In this document: positions 1 to 12,152 of the stretch, piece by piece
How the letters are laid out: the number at the start of each line of letters is the position of its first letter
How positions within the stretch are numbered: position 1 is the first letter of the stretch
DNA from: Silene conica
Lineage: Eukaryota; Streptophyta; Magnoliopsida; Caryophyllales; Caryophyllaceae
Length of the DNA stretch: 64,000 nt
NCBI GenBank assembly: GCA_029255685.2
Contig: CM055317.2
Span: forward strand, 77,365,460 to 77,429,459
Direction of reading: 5' to 3'
Made by a program: the position numbers and the translations under genes
Notes under the pieces: model-generated
Databases searched by the model: none
Told to the model about the DNA's origin: nothing
What the model saw: only the letters and a program-made list of their open reading frames with translations

Positions 1-1134
1 ATCAACTGTAGAGGATGATCTTGACAAGTAACAGACTGACGTTAGTAACTTGTTAAAAAAAGCACAAGGCAGATTGGGTCGACGAGGTTCCGTGAGAACA
101 TGCTTCCGTTATTTGTAGCAAATTTACATTTGCAATTTTCTTTTCCTGCACGGATAACCCGAGTGACATAAGCTAATGCCTCACCAAGCCTTAGACCGCA
201 TTGAAGAAAAAAAGGAAATTGCAGTCCTGTTCTTTTCGGCTGAAACGAGCTGAATTGAATTAATTGGAATAGAGCTTAATTTAACTAAATTGAGTGAAAT
301 TGGGGTGGAGTCAATTTAGTTGAATTAAAAGTTAATATTGTGAAGAGATTAATTGAATATAATTGATTGAACGTAAATAAAACTTAACGAAATATACCAA
401 AGGAAAATTGAAAGAAGCTAAAATTAAGTCAGAAAGAACATGGCTTAAGTGTCTTTGTTAATGTGCCCAAGTGCAATCAGGCATTTTGGCTAGTGTCTCA
501 CCAAGCCTTAGATCACATCGAAGCATTTTAACTAGTGCCTCCTTGGGTCTTTGAAATTAGACTTCATTGAGGCGTTTTGGATTTTTGGTTAGTGTGTAGC
601 TGGGCCATGGGCTTAACCACGCCCAAGCCGCACTTTTTTTTTATTGTAAACTAAGGATAGGAATAATATATGACCTTTCTTAATGTAGCGGCCATGGGCT
701 CAACCCAACGGTGGGGTAGTAGCAGCCGCGGGTCCCCCATACTAAGAAAAATAAAATAAAAAAAAGGACTGAAATTCTTAGCCTTTAAATAGGCATATTC
801 ACTAAGCCATTACACTAGCTAGTAATTAGGACATAAACTAACAACTAACTAAAATATAGGAAACTAGCTTGGACAATGTTTTTGGAGCAATGTAACTTCA
901 TTGCTTTCCGTCTACCCGAGACTTTTAACCACTTTCATTTTGGAGTCTCCGTTTTAACTTTTAACCTACCATGACTTCACGACTCCAACGATGGGTATCA
1001 CAGGTCTACAGCCATACGACTCCGTAATTTGATTTCTACAACACCATGCAATATGATCTTTAACCACTGTAGACGCTGATGATCCAGCATTTTACACATT
1101 TATTTAAGCTGTTAAATGGTCGTGATTTATGCAG
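1..1134. other. Upstream flank or intron of the RING gene
   Basis: No exon could be recognised here. The stretch holds a Tourist-like MITE (222-446) and a direct repeat of about 38 bases on both sides of it (166-205 and 488-525, sharing CTCACCAAGCCTTAGA). The RING gene family normally has a long first coding exon upstream of the small 3' exons, so that exon probably lies left of the window and this stretch is probably intron. That is inference. Confidence 0.35.
222..446. mobile_element. Tourist-like MITE, copy 1 (diverged)
   Basis: About 220 bases related to the copies at 23779, 25022, 53004 and 57265. It starts with CCTGTTCTTTTCGGCTGAAA and ends with a degenerate inverted form near AAAGAACATGGCT. 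The ends are too decayed for a clear target duplication. It has no coding capacity. Confidence 0.7.
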
Positions 1135-1776
1135 ATTCTGATGTTTGAAAATGGTTTACTGATGAGAAGAAGATCCGGTGGTCTAGATAGATACCGAGAT
1201 TGGAGACTAGATGTTGATAGCATGACATACGAGGTAAGGATCTGCAACTGGATAGTTGAAGGCTGTTTTTTATTCCGTCCTGAAACTAATCGTTTATGCA
1301 CTTGTCCAAACAGGAGTTACTTGAGCTCGGTGAAAGGATTGGCCATGTGAATACTGGATTAGGTGATGATCAGATTGGGAGATGCCTGAGGAAGACAAAG
1401 CTTTCTGTTGTACATGAATTGTCCTCCCAGTCATATGCACCAGAGGTGGAGCCGAAGTGTAGCATATGCCAGGTTAGTTCGAAAGACCCACAACGTCTAT
1501 GCAATATATACCTTTTGTTCTGCGATGAGTATGCATCACTAAGAACTCCGTATAATATGACAACACATAATAGTGATGGTAAAACTGGGGACGGTTCAAG
1601 TACTGTCGTATGCAATAATGATTCTCTTTCCTTAAATGACGCAGGAAGAATATGAAAGTGACGATGAGATGGGGAAATTGGAATGTGGTCATGCTTATCA
1701 CTTACATTGCATAAAACAGTGGCTCGCCCGGAAAAACGTCTGCCCTGTCTGTAAAACTGAAGCTTCATCTCGATAG
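1135..1776 (+). CDS. RING-H2 E3 ubiquitin ligase, 3' exons (HIP1/RHG1A-like)
   Basis: Three exons at 1135-1233, 1314-1472 and 1645-1776 (stop TAG at 1774), all in frame with GT-AG introns. They encode at least 129 residues. The C-terminus is a RING-H2 finger: CSIC, then CGHAYHLHC and CPVC, i.e. C-X2-C, C-X-H-X2-H-X2-C and C-X2-C. The first zinc pair is separated from the rest by the last intron. Upstream lies the block MTYEELLELGERIGHVNTGL, typical of plant HIP1/RHG1A/MBR-type ligases just ahead of the RING. Family members recruit E2 enzymes and ubiquitinate substrates in cytosol or nucleus; the substrate here is unknown. The first exon listed begins at an acceptor (TTTATGCAG), so the N-terminal part lies farther upstream, probably outside the window. 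The assignment to a RING-H2 ligase is secure; the subfamily is inferred. Confidence 0.85.
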
Positions 1777-2075
1777 AACTGACATTGTCATGATATTGGT
1801 TGCAGTGACTACCTTTGTTCGGATGTTTGTTTTATTTATTTATCAACCGTGTGCTGTATACACTGCAGAAAAAAAAATTATAATGTTTGCAAGGAGAAAA
1901 GTTTGAATCATTTACGCCACTTCCTAGTGCTTGCAAGAATTGGTGAAGTGATGATATAGTTTAGAGCTATGTATACATCTGTATAATTCATGTTTGTTCT
2001 GTTCAAACTTGTTATGCCGATTTTAAATGGATTGAAGAAGCCAATTATGACACAAATTTTTCTCAGGTCAGCTTA

Positions 2076-2255
2076 TGTTAAATTCAACAACGGGTCTGGA
2101 TTACACCCGAACGGAGGAGAAAGAGTTCACAATATAAACCCAGGAGGCTTTCACTCTAAAACCAATTGACCCCTTGTCTTATATAGTGATAATTCTTCTC
2201 CTCTTCTATCAACGTGGGACAATCCTCACATGTGGGATTATTGGGTTTCTTCACA
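2076..2255. mobile_element. Solo LTR of a small LTR element (TRIM-like)
   Basis: A 180-bp sequence starts TGTTAAATTCAACAACGG and ends TTGGGTTTCTTCACA, so it has the TG...CA ends of an LTR. It is flanked by a perfect 5-bp direct repeat GCTTA (2071-2075 and 2256-2260). A shortened relative lies at 53885-54011. No internal region or second LTR is present, so this is a solo LTR left by recombination. It lies about 300 bp downstream of the RING gene stop. Confidence 0.8.
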
Positions 2256-2844
2256 GCTTAAACAAGGGAAAATGATCATACTGTTAGCCCTTTGATAGTA
2301 GTTGTGCACTTGACGGGTGAAAAATGCGCCCGTCTTGTGTGCAAAATGAGTATTGCGCTTTGCGTTCCCTTCTCTAATCACTGTTGTCAGTCAAATTGAA
2401 ATGTTACTTGTCAATTACTAAGCTCATATGAGACAGACATATCTGTCACAAGCTGAAAACGGATTAAGTAAAACCGGAGTGAGTAGATAAGACAAAAGCA
2501 AATGCGTGAAAAGATGATAATTGATTTGTGGGATTGTTGATTTGAATGGATCAAGAATAAAGGAGATCCAGGCGGGAAACCAAGATTGGTTTGCTGCATT
2601 TACAGAGACCAATTAGGTGTATATATATATATTGAGTTTTTAACGAAATACACCCGGGGGGTTGTGTGAGACGCTTCTCAATTGTATCGTGTGTTCTAGG
2701 TAATGATGTCTGTTGAAGGGATGATAGCATAAGGACATGTCGCCGCACTTCTGTGGTAGACTGGCAATGTAGTTTCCGGGTTATGCTATCAGAATCGGAG
2801 TGTCAGTTAAGAAGTCATCCATGTTTCGTAAAGCTTTGGCACTG

Positions 2845-5287
2845 CTAATCTCTTACAGGTGAGAAACTGACCAAAGACATCACATATTCAGCAATCTCTG
2901 CACCAGCATTTGGCTTTCCGGCCTGCAATGCCCTTTCTGACATTGTTTTCAGCAGTCGTTCGTTATCTGCAAAACAAGTTTCAGTTTCAGCTACCCGTCT
3001 ACCACCACCGAAAATGATCATATTATATGTTCTATACTTCTATGTATGCGACTTTAATACCAAAATCTTAAGGTGATGGTTGAGGCCCAACTATTATTAA
3101 TATTCCCTATACGCTCCCTCACTCAAATTAGCATACCGTGTGCTGGGTTTAGGTTTTGGCTTGTGATACGATGATAGATGAACCATCTCCCGTCTTAAAA
3201 CAATAAGGCTATTTTCAAATGAGGGAAATGACCCTAATGAAAATTGCATCAGGAATCACACCAGATGACTCGTAAGTCACAGTAATACGAAGTACGATCA
3301 GGTTAGCGAAACATTTTGCTTCAAACCATCATTTACCAGAATCAAAGAATAGTTAGTCAGTTAGTCTTAGCTCCAGTGGGAATGAGGACAAAACCAAATG
3401 TAGAGAGAAAAAAACATACCCAAAATATTTACAATTGCAGTCTGTAATGTTGTTGAATCAAGCTCATCTTCGGTGATGATTCTTGATTCAGCTAAATCTG
3501 CCATCAATGATGCATTTTTAAACTGATATCCTTCTGCAACATTTGGTGACGGAATCTGCATATTGTTTCAAACAGTCAAATTTTACCAGACTAGATATGT
3601 TTTGTGTGAAGGAGTAATTTGACATCTCATCTTGGTAGGCTAGTGGCAAATTACATTCACATAGTAACACAGATGTAAAAATATTAGTTTCCAATCTTAG
3701 CATAATTACAGCAGAGATGTAAAGGTTTTGCAGTCTACTGCAGCTGCATTTTACTGAACTTTGAAGGGATCTTGATCGCATTTAGCTAGATTAGGGCGCG
3801 ATAACCAATACTGTGATCGTGACTGAAACCGAGATTTAAAACTATTGTAGTTGCTAAAACCGCTCTCTGAATATACTAAAGACAACTCCACACATTTCAG
3901 CAATACAGGACAATAACTATTCCACAAGGCACAGGGCATCTTGCACAATATTTTTATAACAAGAGAAGGAAGGCTTATGAAATTATTACCAAAATGGCAG
4001 GTTTTCCTGTAACTAGTAGTTCAGAACAAGTCATTGCTCCAGCTCTAGAAACAACAAGGTCGGCCGCTGCATAAGCAGAATCCATAGATTTCAAAAATCT
4101 GCATAATCGTAAAGTTAGAGAGAGTGAGACAAAGAGCGAATATATGACATACTCAATGCTGCCAAGGGTAATTAGTGCAAGAATGGGTATAAATCGGATA
4201 ATGAAAGAATGTCCGAAACCCAAATTTAATTAGTGCAAGAATGGCTATAAATGGGATGATGAAAGCATGGCCCAAAGCAAAAGGTAATTACTGCAAGAGT
4301 GGCTATAAATCCAAGCAAATGTCAATGCTGCGCGTCTGCGCAGGGTAGTGACAGAAAGACTTACGGTGCCAAAACCAATCGAGGATGACTCCTAACAAGG
4401 CTCTCCATCTCATCAAACGCCTCCACGCCCGTCTCCCAAATGATATGCAAATTCGGCCGCTCACTCAACATTTGTGTATAAACATTAAACAAAGCAATAT
4501 TCATAGAATTAGCACCAAATGATCCTCCAAGGACCAACACAATCTTAACGTCCGAATCTACAATTTCCGCTAACTTAGGAAAAAAATACGCCCTGGCAAC
4601 GGCTTTCGACACATACTTCCTCAAAGACATCCTCACAGGATTCCCACTAACAACAATCTTCTTCTTATCACAAGGAAAACTATCAACACAAGAATTATGA
4701 CCAACAAAAACAACATCTGCAACAAATGACAGTGCCCAATTCGCGCGATTAGGAACTAAACATTGTTCATGAATTGCAACTTTCAATCCTTTCAACGTCG
4801 CAATCAAACATATAGGAAAAGACACATAACCACCAGTTCCTACAACAACTTGTGGTTTAAATTCTTTCATTATCTTCCAACTTTCAGCCATTGACTTTGC
4901 CCATTTAAATGGTATTAACATGTTTCGAAATGAAAACAAAGGCCGGGCTAACGGCGTTGCAGGTATCGCTGCAAAGTCGTACCCGGCCGAGGGCACTGCA
5001 GTGCTCTCCATACCAGTATCAGTACCTATAAAAAGAATTTCAGCATCTGCAGCAATTGCCTTGATCTCATCAGCCATGGCTACAGCTGGGAATATTTGCG
5101 CTCCCGCTCCGCCTGCTGCGAATACTACTCTTAAGCTGGATTGGTTGGACCCATTAATGATGGAAGTTGCAGGTTCTGCAGAAATGCAGCATGAAATTCC
5201 TGACTTGGGTTTTACTCGTTTTAATGGGTTTATGTGTTTTTGTGGTTTAATGTGTAGTGGTAAATGAGATATCACTGTGGACGCCAT
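2845..5287 (-). CDS. Plastid MurG-like UDP-GlcNAc glycosyltransferase
   Basis: Four exons on the minus strand: 5287-4365, 4098-3990, 3555-3420 and 2966-2845. Frames join cleanly with GT-AG introns and give 429 residues, a normal length for MurG plus a transit peptide. Bacterial MurG adds GlcNAc to undecaprenyl-pyrophosphoryl-MurNAc-pentapeptide (lipid II synthesis). Residues 1 to about 50 are rich in Ser, Lys and Pro with few acids and look like a chloroplast transit peptide. The core starts at LRVVFAAGGAGAQIFPAVAMA, the glycine-rich N-terminal loop of the family. Then come VVGTGGYVSFP, IHEQCLVPNRAN (bacterial HEQNAVPG region, altered), LVLGGSFGAN and the UDP-sugar site region DLVVSRAGAMTCSELLVTGKP, followed by IPSPNVAEG. 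Plants retain parts of the peptidoglycan pathway, with a plastid-division role shown in mosses; the role in flowering plants is unclear. Intron 1 holds a tandem repeat and intron 3 a TRIM-like repeat. Confidence 0.9.
3062..3215 (-). repeat. TRIM-like dispersed repeat in MurG intron 3
   Basis: The plus strand reads as the reverse complement of the repeats at 56270-56812, including the block GGTTGAGGCCCAACTATTAT and the adjoining CTCCCTCACTC tract. A second degraded terminal segment with ATGATAGATGAACCATCTC follows. It lies wholly within the last intron of the MurG-like gene. Confidence 0.6.
4167..4310. repeat. Imperfect ~58-bp tandem repeat in MurG intron 1
   Basis: Three units begin near 4169, 4227 and 4284 with TAATTAGTGCAAGAATGG or a close variant followed by TATAAAT. 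The array lies just downstream of the exon 1 donor on the minus strand. No function is visible. Confidence 0.65.
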
Positions 5288-5522
5288 TGTTGCTGCTGTA
5301 TGAGCTTGAAGCTTGTTTCAATGATTAGAAACTTTTAAGTTGACTAATTGTAGATTAAGGGTGAGACATGAAATACGTTTTAGAAAGTTATATGTTAGGT
5401 TGCTCTCAAATTTGTTAAAAAAATGATTGTTCTGAGATTAGCAAAGAAAAGTTGTACAAGTTTCAGCAGTTGCTCGACTGTAAGGACAGAGATTGAAGGG
5501 GTTTTAATCAGCGGCCAAAGGT

Positions 5523-5781
5523 CACGGCGGTCTTGGGAATTTGAGGCCCTGTGCGAGCTCTAAAAATGGGGCCTATAATAACAAACAAAATTTTTAAGAA
5601 GAGATCCCAATTTTAGAAGATTTCATGCATAGAAACCTAATTTCTATTCACTAAAACACTATTTTTGATTGAATATTTAGTGTACTAATTTATTTATTTT
5701 TACTATTATTTTCATTTCTGTCTCAAAAAATTTGGGGTCCTTTGCGACCGCACGGCCCGCACGGGCCCAAAGACGCCCCTG
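5523..5781. mobile_element. hAT-type MITE (8-bp TSD)
   Basis: A 259-bp element with inverted ends CACGGCGGTCTTGGG and CAGGGGCGTCTTTGGG (read inward). It is flanked by CCAAAGGT on the left and CTAAAGGT on the right, a 7/8 match of the length expected for hAT insertions. It is non-coding and AT-rich in the middle. It lies 236 bp upstream of the MurG start codon, in the likely promoter region. Confidence 0.7.
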
Positions 5782-5899
5782 CTAAAGGTTAGAGTTGAAG
5801 TCTCGGATGGTTCCGAAAGACTCCTAGAGATATTACTCACTAAATTATTGGAAGATTACTTTTTGGTATATTCTTTCTACATGGCAGTGTTAAAGGGCT

Positions 5900-6060
5900 C
5901 TTAATGAGACGGGGCAACTCGCGAGCAACTCGAAATTAGCTCGGTCATAGTTTGGCTCGTGTGAGCTCGACGTGAGCTCGGGCTCGGCTTGAGAGCTTAA
6001 CTAATAAAACCGAGCAAAGGTTTACTCGACTCGAAAAGCCTTCGAGGACGACTCGAACAT
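5900..6060. repeat. GAGCTCG-rich low-complexity patch
   Basis: Dense repeats of CTCG/AGCTCG such as GTGAGCTCGGGCTCGGCTTG sit in otherwise AT-rich DNA. This resembles the low-complexity arms of the hAT-type elements at 20922 and 45082, but no clean ends or target duplication were found. From here to 6880 the sequence is AT-rich and I see nothing else. Confidence 0.4.
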
Positions 6061-7343
6061 TTGAGAATACATAAGATATTAATCCTATTTTATAAAAATA
6101 TTTGAAATATTTTTGTTTTAGATTTGAATTTAGAGTACAAACTTTTTAACATTTTACAAATTAACATTTACTTCATTTTTAATTCATCCCAAAATAATTT
6201 CAGTCCACATTATTAAATTCCGATTTCACTATTAGTTACTTTGTACTAAAACGGGTATATAAAAAACAAGTTTGAGTTGGAGGGAACGTGTGCTACACGG
6301 CTATACCTGACTTTTAGTGAAATTGATTCAATAAGTCTCACCTGAAACATATTTACCACAGAGTTGCGGTGGGTCAAATATGTATTTGTGTTAGTATTGG
6401 TAGATAAGATAAAACAATTTGCTACTTCCAATACACTTTACTTTTGTCGGATTTACCCCACCTGGATAATACTTGATCCATCACAAACTTGAGACGGATA
6501 TGTCCACTACAAACGAGAATTTATGAGTTGGAGTTTTGGTAACATCAGTTGCACAAGATGTGAAGATGGGCCGGGTAATAGTACTGTGAGCGGCAATATG
6601 TGAACTACAAAATTACAAAATTATAAATATTGTTTGGATTTAGGTTTCACAAATATCACAATCATAATTCATATCTGAGTATCTGGACAAGAAGTTTGAG
6701 AAGGTGACTCCATCACCACTAGAGTTACATCATACATGGTACATGGACGTGGACTGCTTGTAGTGCACATACAATACAACTAACTACTGGTGGCTCCCCG
6801 GCTACATTCTGTTGAAACAATATACAAATACAATACGTCTTAGACTTGAGACGAGTGAAAAAAGACTTATTGTTAATTGATGTAGAGGTGACAATTATTC
6901 ACGATCTGAAACTCGATACGAAGTTAACAGATTAGGGGTAAGACTTAAGACATTGTGACTTGTGACCCATTTGAACAATTGAGTTGACAAGAACACGACA
7001 CAAAATTTAAATGGGTTGAGTTAGACCGTTAGGGTCGAAACTTTTGAAACAAACCCGACACGAATAACCCACTTACTTAAAAGTGTGATAATATATTTGG
7101 GTTGAATTAATAACCCAACGAAAATACTCAAAAATAAACCTTTTTATTCATCATTTTTGGGATAATGGGATTATAATGCTTTTTTTAATGTTCTTGAGTA
7201 ATAAACGCGTAAGCGGGTTAAAAATGATCCGTTAAATGATAAATGGGCTAAACAACCAGGCTGGGTTATAGAAAAATCAAATAGACTAGGTTAAGATTGA
7301 GACAAATGACCCGTTTATGTATGGTTACTCAGTAGGGTAAGGG

Positions 7344-8222
7344 TAGTCATGACTCATGACCTATTTAAAGTTGACAGAAACACGAACATGAACACGACAA
7401 GACCTGATTTATTTCCTAGATGTCCATGGGGCGGGTCTCGCCCCGCACCCGTCCCACGTGGGGCGGATGTGGCCGGTAATGATTTGATGGGTCGTGGGGC
7501 GGGGATGAGTTTCAAAAGTATCATTCGTCGCGGATCGTGAGGCGAGTGCGGGTATTACATGAGATCCGTCCCATCCTCACCCCGCACCACACCCGCCCTG
7601 GCCCGCACAGCCCCATATGTACCCGCTCCACTTATATCCGCCTTAGTTATCTCCAATCGATCTACATAAGTAGTAAATAATAAAATCCAGTACTATATAA
7701 TATATAAAATGTAACTTAAAAGATAAATAAAAGAAAAAAAATTTCGTAGATTAAACTTATTTTACCCATTAACCACACAAGTTAGACAACCAGTAGTTTA
7801 ATAGTCACTACTCATTACCCACCCAAATTCCCCAAATCCCCACTTTCACAAACATTATCCAACCACAAAAGAAACTCTTAAAAAAACAAACCTACGACGT
7901 GTTTTATTGTATATTTGTATGAAAAAATATTTTATGGGACAACGGAGTTCTAATTAATTGAAGGTTAGGCGGGTAATTTGGCGGGTCAACAAGTCCCCGC
8001 GAGACGGGAACGGTTTTGAAAATTTCAACCCGCCGCGGGTCGTGGGGCAGGTGCGGGTGCGCATTATAGTTCGCGGGTGTGGGTACGGGTGCGGGTTACC
8101 CCTCCTCCACACCCACCCCACCCCATTGATATCCCTATTAGAATAATGATAGTCATAACTCATGACCCGTTTAAAGTTGACACAAATACGGACAGAAACA
8201 CGACAAGACCTGATTTGTTTCC
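7344..8222. repeat. GC-rich element between ~73-bp direct repeats
   Basis: Two direct repeats of about 73 bp (7344-7416 and 8151-8222, sharing TTTAAAGTTGACA and CACGACAAGACCTGATTT) bracket a 734-bp insert. The insert starts TAGATGTCCATGGGGCGGG and ends near CACCCCATTGATATCCCTA, which read inward form rough inverted ends. Its flanks are full of GGGTGCGGG-type low-complexity sequence and its middle is AT-rich. It looks like a decayed hAT-type element with TAGGGATRTCAA-like ends. No 8-bp target duplication was found. Confidence 0.5.
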
Positions 8223-8287
8223 CAAACCTACTTGATAGTGCACAAATTACTCCAACCAATATTTGATGGGGTTGACTTCAGGCCTGT

Positions 8288-8354
8288 TCGAAATTAATAG
8301 ATGGGCTTTTGTATCAACTATCGAAATTAATAGATGGGCTTTTGTATCAACTAT
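8288..8354. repeat. 33-bp perfect tandem duplication
   Basis: Two adjacent copies of a 33-bp unit beginning CGAAATTAATAGATGGGC and ending GTATCAACTAT. They are identical by eye, so the duplication is young. Confidence 0.85.
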
Positions 8355-8689
8355 ATGTCCTTAACCTAAATTTGGAAAGGGCATGGCAGATATTTTATAT
8401 AAACATTTAACTTTGCCCTCCTCTTCAACTCAATTGATATTGTTATTAAAAATGTAAAAAGAATGTCGGTTTTCTCAAAAAAGATAAAAAACGGTTTTGA
8501 AACAACGATTTTAACAACGGTTTTGCAAGATGAATCACAACAACTAGGTTAGTTTATGATTTAATTTTGATTCAAATTTATTATTTCTAGTTCATTGAAT
8601 AGTAGAACGGATAATGATTAGCGTTAGATTCTCGAAGTCGATTATAAATTTCGAAAAAAAACATTAGAAATGTGATGGAAATAGACTGG

Positions 8690-8805
8690 ACAAAGAACTT
8701 TTTTGTCTAGCTTAGGTGTTGGACAAAGAACTTTTTTATCTGACATTGGTGGCCATACAAGGAACTTTTTTGTCCAACATAGGTGTTGGGCAAAAAAATT
8801 GGTGT
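8690..8805. repeat. Repeated palindromic motif TTTTTTGTCCAACA
   Basis: Three variants of a short imperfect palindrome (for example TTTTTTGTCCAACA facing TGTTGGGCAAAAAA) occur within 115 bp, and a relative (TCTAGCATGGGTGCCAGACA) at about 9690. They may mark the ends of a decayed DNA transposon covering roughly 8690-9710, but no terminal repeats or duplication could be proved. The stretch 8806-9725 is AT-rich and otherwise empty. Confidence 0.3.
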
Positions 8806-10823
8806 TGCTCTTTCATGTACATGATTTACTCAATCATGTACATGTTTCCGCAATTACTTTTCATTTTCATCCACTCCAAACTCCTATTGTCTCTTCCTTC
8901 TCTCTAAAAAATAACTTCAAATCAAAAAAAAATCTCAAACTTCAAATTTTTCCCCAAATCAAAAAAAAAAACTCAAACTTCAAATTTTTCCCCAATTCAT
9001 ACAACTCACGGTATTTACATTCTACAATTAGATTTTGTTATCAGTAATCTGCAATTCAATATCAAACGATGAAATCTATTTGCGTTGATAAGTTATATGA
9101 ATATCATCACCAATCACCATTAGCTTTTACATCCGAAAATAATGTGCATTCAAGTGTCTTCTCTGATCAATCATTATCAACTTAATTTTAACATTGTCAT
9201 CCATATCTTGAGATAGTTGATTGCAAATTTCTATGAATCCAAGTTTCCTCATTTTTTTTGATACAAATTTTAATTAGTTATGGTGTCAAGGTTTTTGACG
9301 ACATTGAAATTGATTGAAAAAAGCAGATTAAATATGTTGGTGAGATTTCTAATGATTTTTAATAAAATAATTCATTAGGTTGTCTCTCCCACATACCCAA
9401 ATTGAAAGAATCAAATTCAAATTGAAGAAAACGACAGTTAAAGCAAATTTAAGCAAATAAAGTTAGTGTAATTTATCGATAAATTGAAATAATTTCTTGT
9501 TTAATATGAAAATTAAGATTAATTGATTTGAAATTTTGTTGAGAATGAATGTGATTAATATATTGGGGAAGAATAGAGAGAAATTTTGACTCTTTTTTTA
9601 AGAGAAGAGTAGAGTGTGAAAATATTATGAGAAAAAGTTCATGATAAAGTAAAATATGTAAATGAAAAAATAATTACGAATTTTTTTTTTCTAGCATGGG
9701 TGCCAGACAAAAGAAATTCATAAAACATTGCTACATATTTATGTGTATATATTAATTTGATAATAATAAAAAAAATTAAGTCGTCCAAAATAATGTCATA
9801 AAATTCATCATCAATTGACTATAAATATTTGGTGAAAGACAAACTTTGTGAGTCATAATTTAAGCCAATATTTTATTTGCCCCGTCATCGAGAGAATTGT
9901 ATGTGTAAATAATAAATCTATCATTGTAGTGTATTATTAAAGTGTTAAATTAATAAGTTATTTATTTATTTTTAAATTCTATTGGTTATGAAGTATTATC
10001 ACATTTTGAACTTCACATATATGTTGTTTTGTTGTTATTTAGGGGTTATCAAGATTTGTGGAGTTGTACTATTCAAAGGTAAATATACCTACATTTTTAT
10101 TATTCAATGTCCAATTTCTTTCATTATTTAAGGAAAAATTAAAATTAATATAATCACAAGGTTACTATTAAATAAATCAAATTCAACCATTTTATATGTT
10201 AAATCGTTCAGTAGATTTTTTTGTAGGGATGATTCATTGAAGAAAGAGAATTATATGTATAAGGCAATACTAGAATTGCTTAAACAAATACTCCCCTTTC
10301 GCTCAATACTATATTATAAACTAACTACAAATTTGACAACATGAATGTCAATATTAATTATTTTTAGTTTCATGAAAAAAAAATAGTATTTCAAAAAAAT
10401 TTAAAATGTATGTTTTATATTTATATGTGTTATTTTTGTATTCGTCATTTTTCATTGAAAAATAGCTCTCATAGAAAGAAATTGGAGTTGCAAGGATCTC
10501 AATCATATTAACAAGTTGGACAAAATAAATCTTATTGACATGAATAATGGCTAAATAATGTACATTATTAATAGAGTAGCGAAAACAATTAAACGTACTT
10601 ACCCATGAGTGTCATGAATTAAGGGACTCATTGAAGGTTATTTTTATAAAACCTACGTGCTATTAGTTTATTAATCAAAATAACAAATAAAGTACAATAT
10701 ATAATTTTAAAAATAAATCAGAGATGTCAAAGAAATAAGACGTTAACTAACGAACTTTTATGTATTTTAAGAGTATATTTTTAAATGAACAAACTAATTG
10801 CTCAAACAAATCTTAACAATACG

Positions 10824-11369
10824 CAGTGGCGTTTTTATGGGGTGCAGGGGTTCACCCGCACCCCCTTTGTTCGAAAATATATATAAGCTAATTTCTATAA
10901 GGTTGATCAAATATTTGGTGGTGTAGTGGTTAGATACTGAAATACTACAAATTTGGTCACGGGTTCGACTCCCATGTATGACATTTTTGCATTTTTTTCT
11001 CATTTAGTAATAAATTTTGACTTAATTGCTATTTAATGTTCTAAGATCATATTATTGGGCTACAATTTTTTCTCATTTAGTAATAAATTTTGACTTAATT
11101 GCTATTTAATGTTCTAAGATCATATTATTGGGCTAAAATTATCTGGATTATATTATAAAATATACTCTTTTCTCATTAAAGAGCTATAGACTTGCAAATT
11201 TATACAAATTATTTTATTTATACCTTATTGAATTATTTAGAACAAATTTTTTTAATTTTGTGTTTTACTCTGGCCTCACGATTTTATTGTGTTTAAATTT
11301 GAGTTCATATCGTCGAAATAATTGTCAAGTTTTTGCACCCCCTAAAATCGAGTCCTGGATACGCCTCTG
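10824..11369. mobile_element. hAT-type element nested in a Helitron
   Basis: A 546-bp element with ends CAGTGGCGT and CAGAGGCGT (read inward) and a perfect 8-bp target duplication ACAATACG (10816-10823 and 11370-11377). Sub-terminal CACCCCC tracts face each other. Inside is a tRNA-like stretch, GTGTAGTGGTTAG followed by GGGTTCGACTCC (about 10920-10972), resembling pol III A and B boxes. It also contains a 73-bp tandem duplication. Confidence 0.8.
10998..11143. repeat. 73-bp tandem duplication inside the hAT element
   Basis: Two adjacent copies of a 73-bp unit beginning TCTCATTTAGTAATAAATTT, starting at 10998 and 11071. They are nearly identical, so the duplication arose after or shortly before insertion. 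Confidence 0.85.
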
Positions 11370-12152
11370 ACAATACGACAAAATAATAAAATTAAAATAG
11401 ATAAAACCGTGAATCTCACGGGTCACAAACCTAGTTTACTACTACTTATTTATCAAAAATCATCCATATTATTCAAACCTTTTATTTCTTCCGGTCGATT
11501 ATACATCACCGTGTTCAAACTTTATTCCAGTTTAATTTTAAGAATCAAGGCCATAAACAGTTGTTGTCGACTGTGAACGCTCGGCTCACCGAAAAAAGGC
11601 CAAAAGCAGTTAAAAGAAAATGAAAAATATTTCAAATGTTGGTGAGCTTGGTTAATTTAAACAAAAAGAGCGGGGCAGAAATCTACGTAGGAAATCAGTC
11701 AAATTAAATATTGGAGATTCATTGTACAGCTAAATGGAGATCTTAAAAGATAACAAATATCTATTGCACATGCTGAAATCAACCAGTTTTAGGCTGTTGG
11801 TTACAAATCTGTTGAGAAAATATTGCTGTGGGGTTTCATGATTCAATCATTCAATCCATGCACCTATCTGAATAGTGAATACAGTAGAATTACATTCCTT
11901 CCATTTTATGATTTGTTTAAACTTGATTTTGACACAAAAACTATGAAAAGAGAACAAGGCTTGTTGGATAACAAGGGGATGATCGAGCATTCTCAAATTA
12001 GAAAGTACCCGAAAATAACATAGGTAAACAAATGACCGGCATGCTCCCTATATTAGTCCAAAAACAAGTGAAATAAATTAGAGATGATTGAGCTTTTCAA
12101 AATAGAAATTTAAAATTGACTAAGACACCCAAAGTTTTTATAAATAAATAAA

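Larger units (their letters stand above)
9726..11434 (+). mobile_element. Helitron, 3' portion with terminal hairpin and CTAG
   Basis: The 3' end reads CCGTGA-ATC-TCACGG (hairpin, 11407-11421), then GTCACAAAC and CTAG (11431-11434) followed by T, the classic plant Helitron 3' terminus. Upstream, 9726 to about 10570 is similar to 28540-29330 inside the Helitron at 27986-31426 (shared blocks around ACATATTTATGT, GGTAAATATAC and CAACAAGTTGGACAAAA). The 5' end was not found. A hAT element (10824-11369) is nested inside. No Rep or helicase coding was seen, so it is non-autonomous. Confidence 0.7.

Noticed and set aside
8703-9047. 114-codon plus-strand ORF
   Set aside because: Low-complexity Lys/Asn/Phe-rich translation of palindromic and AT-rich repeats; no family recognised.
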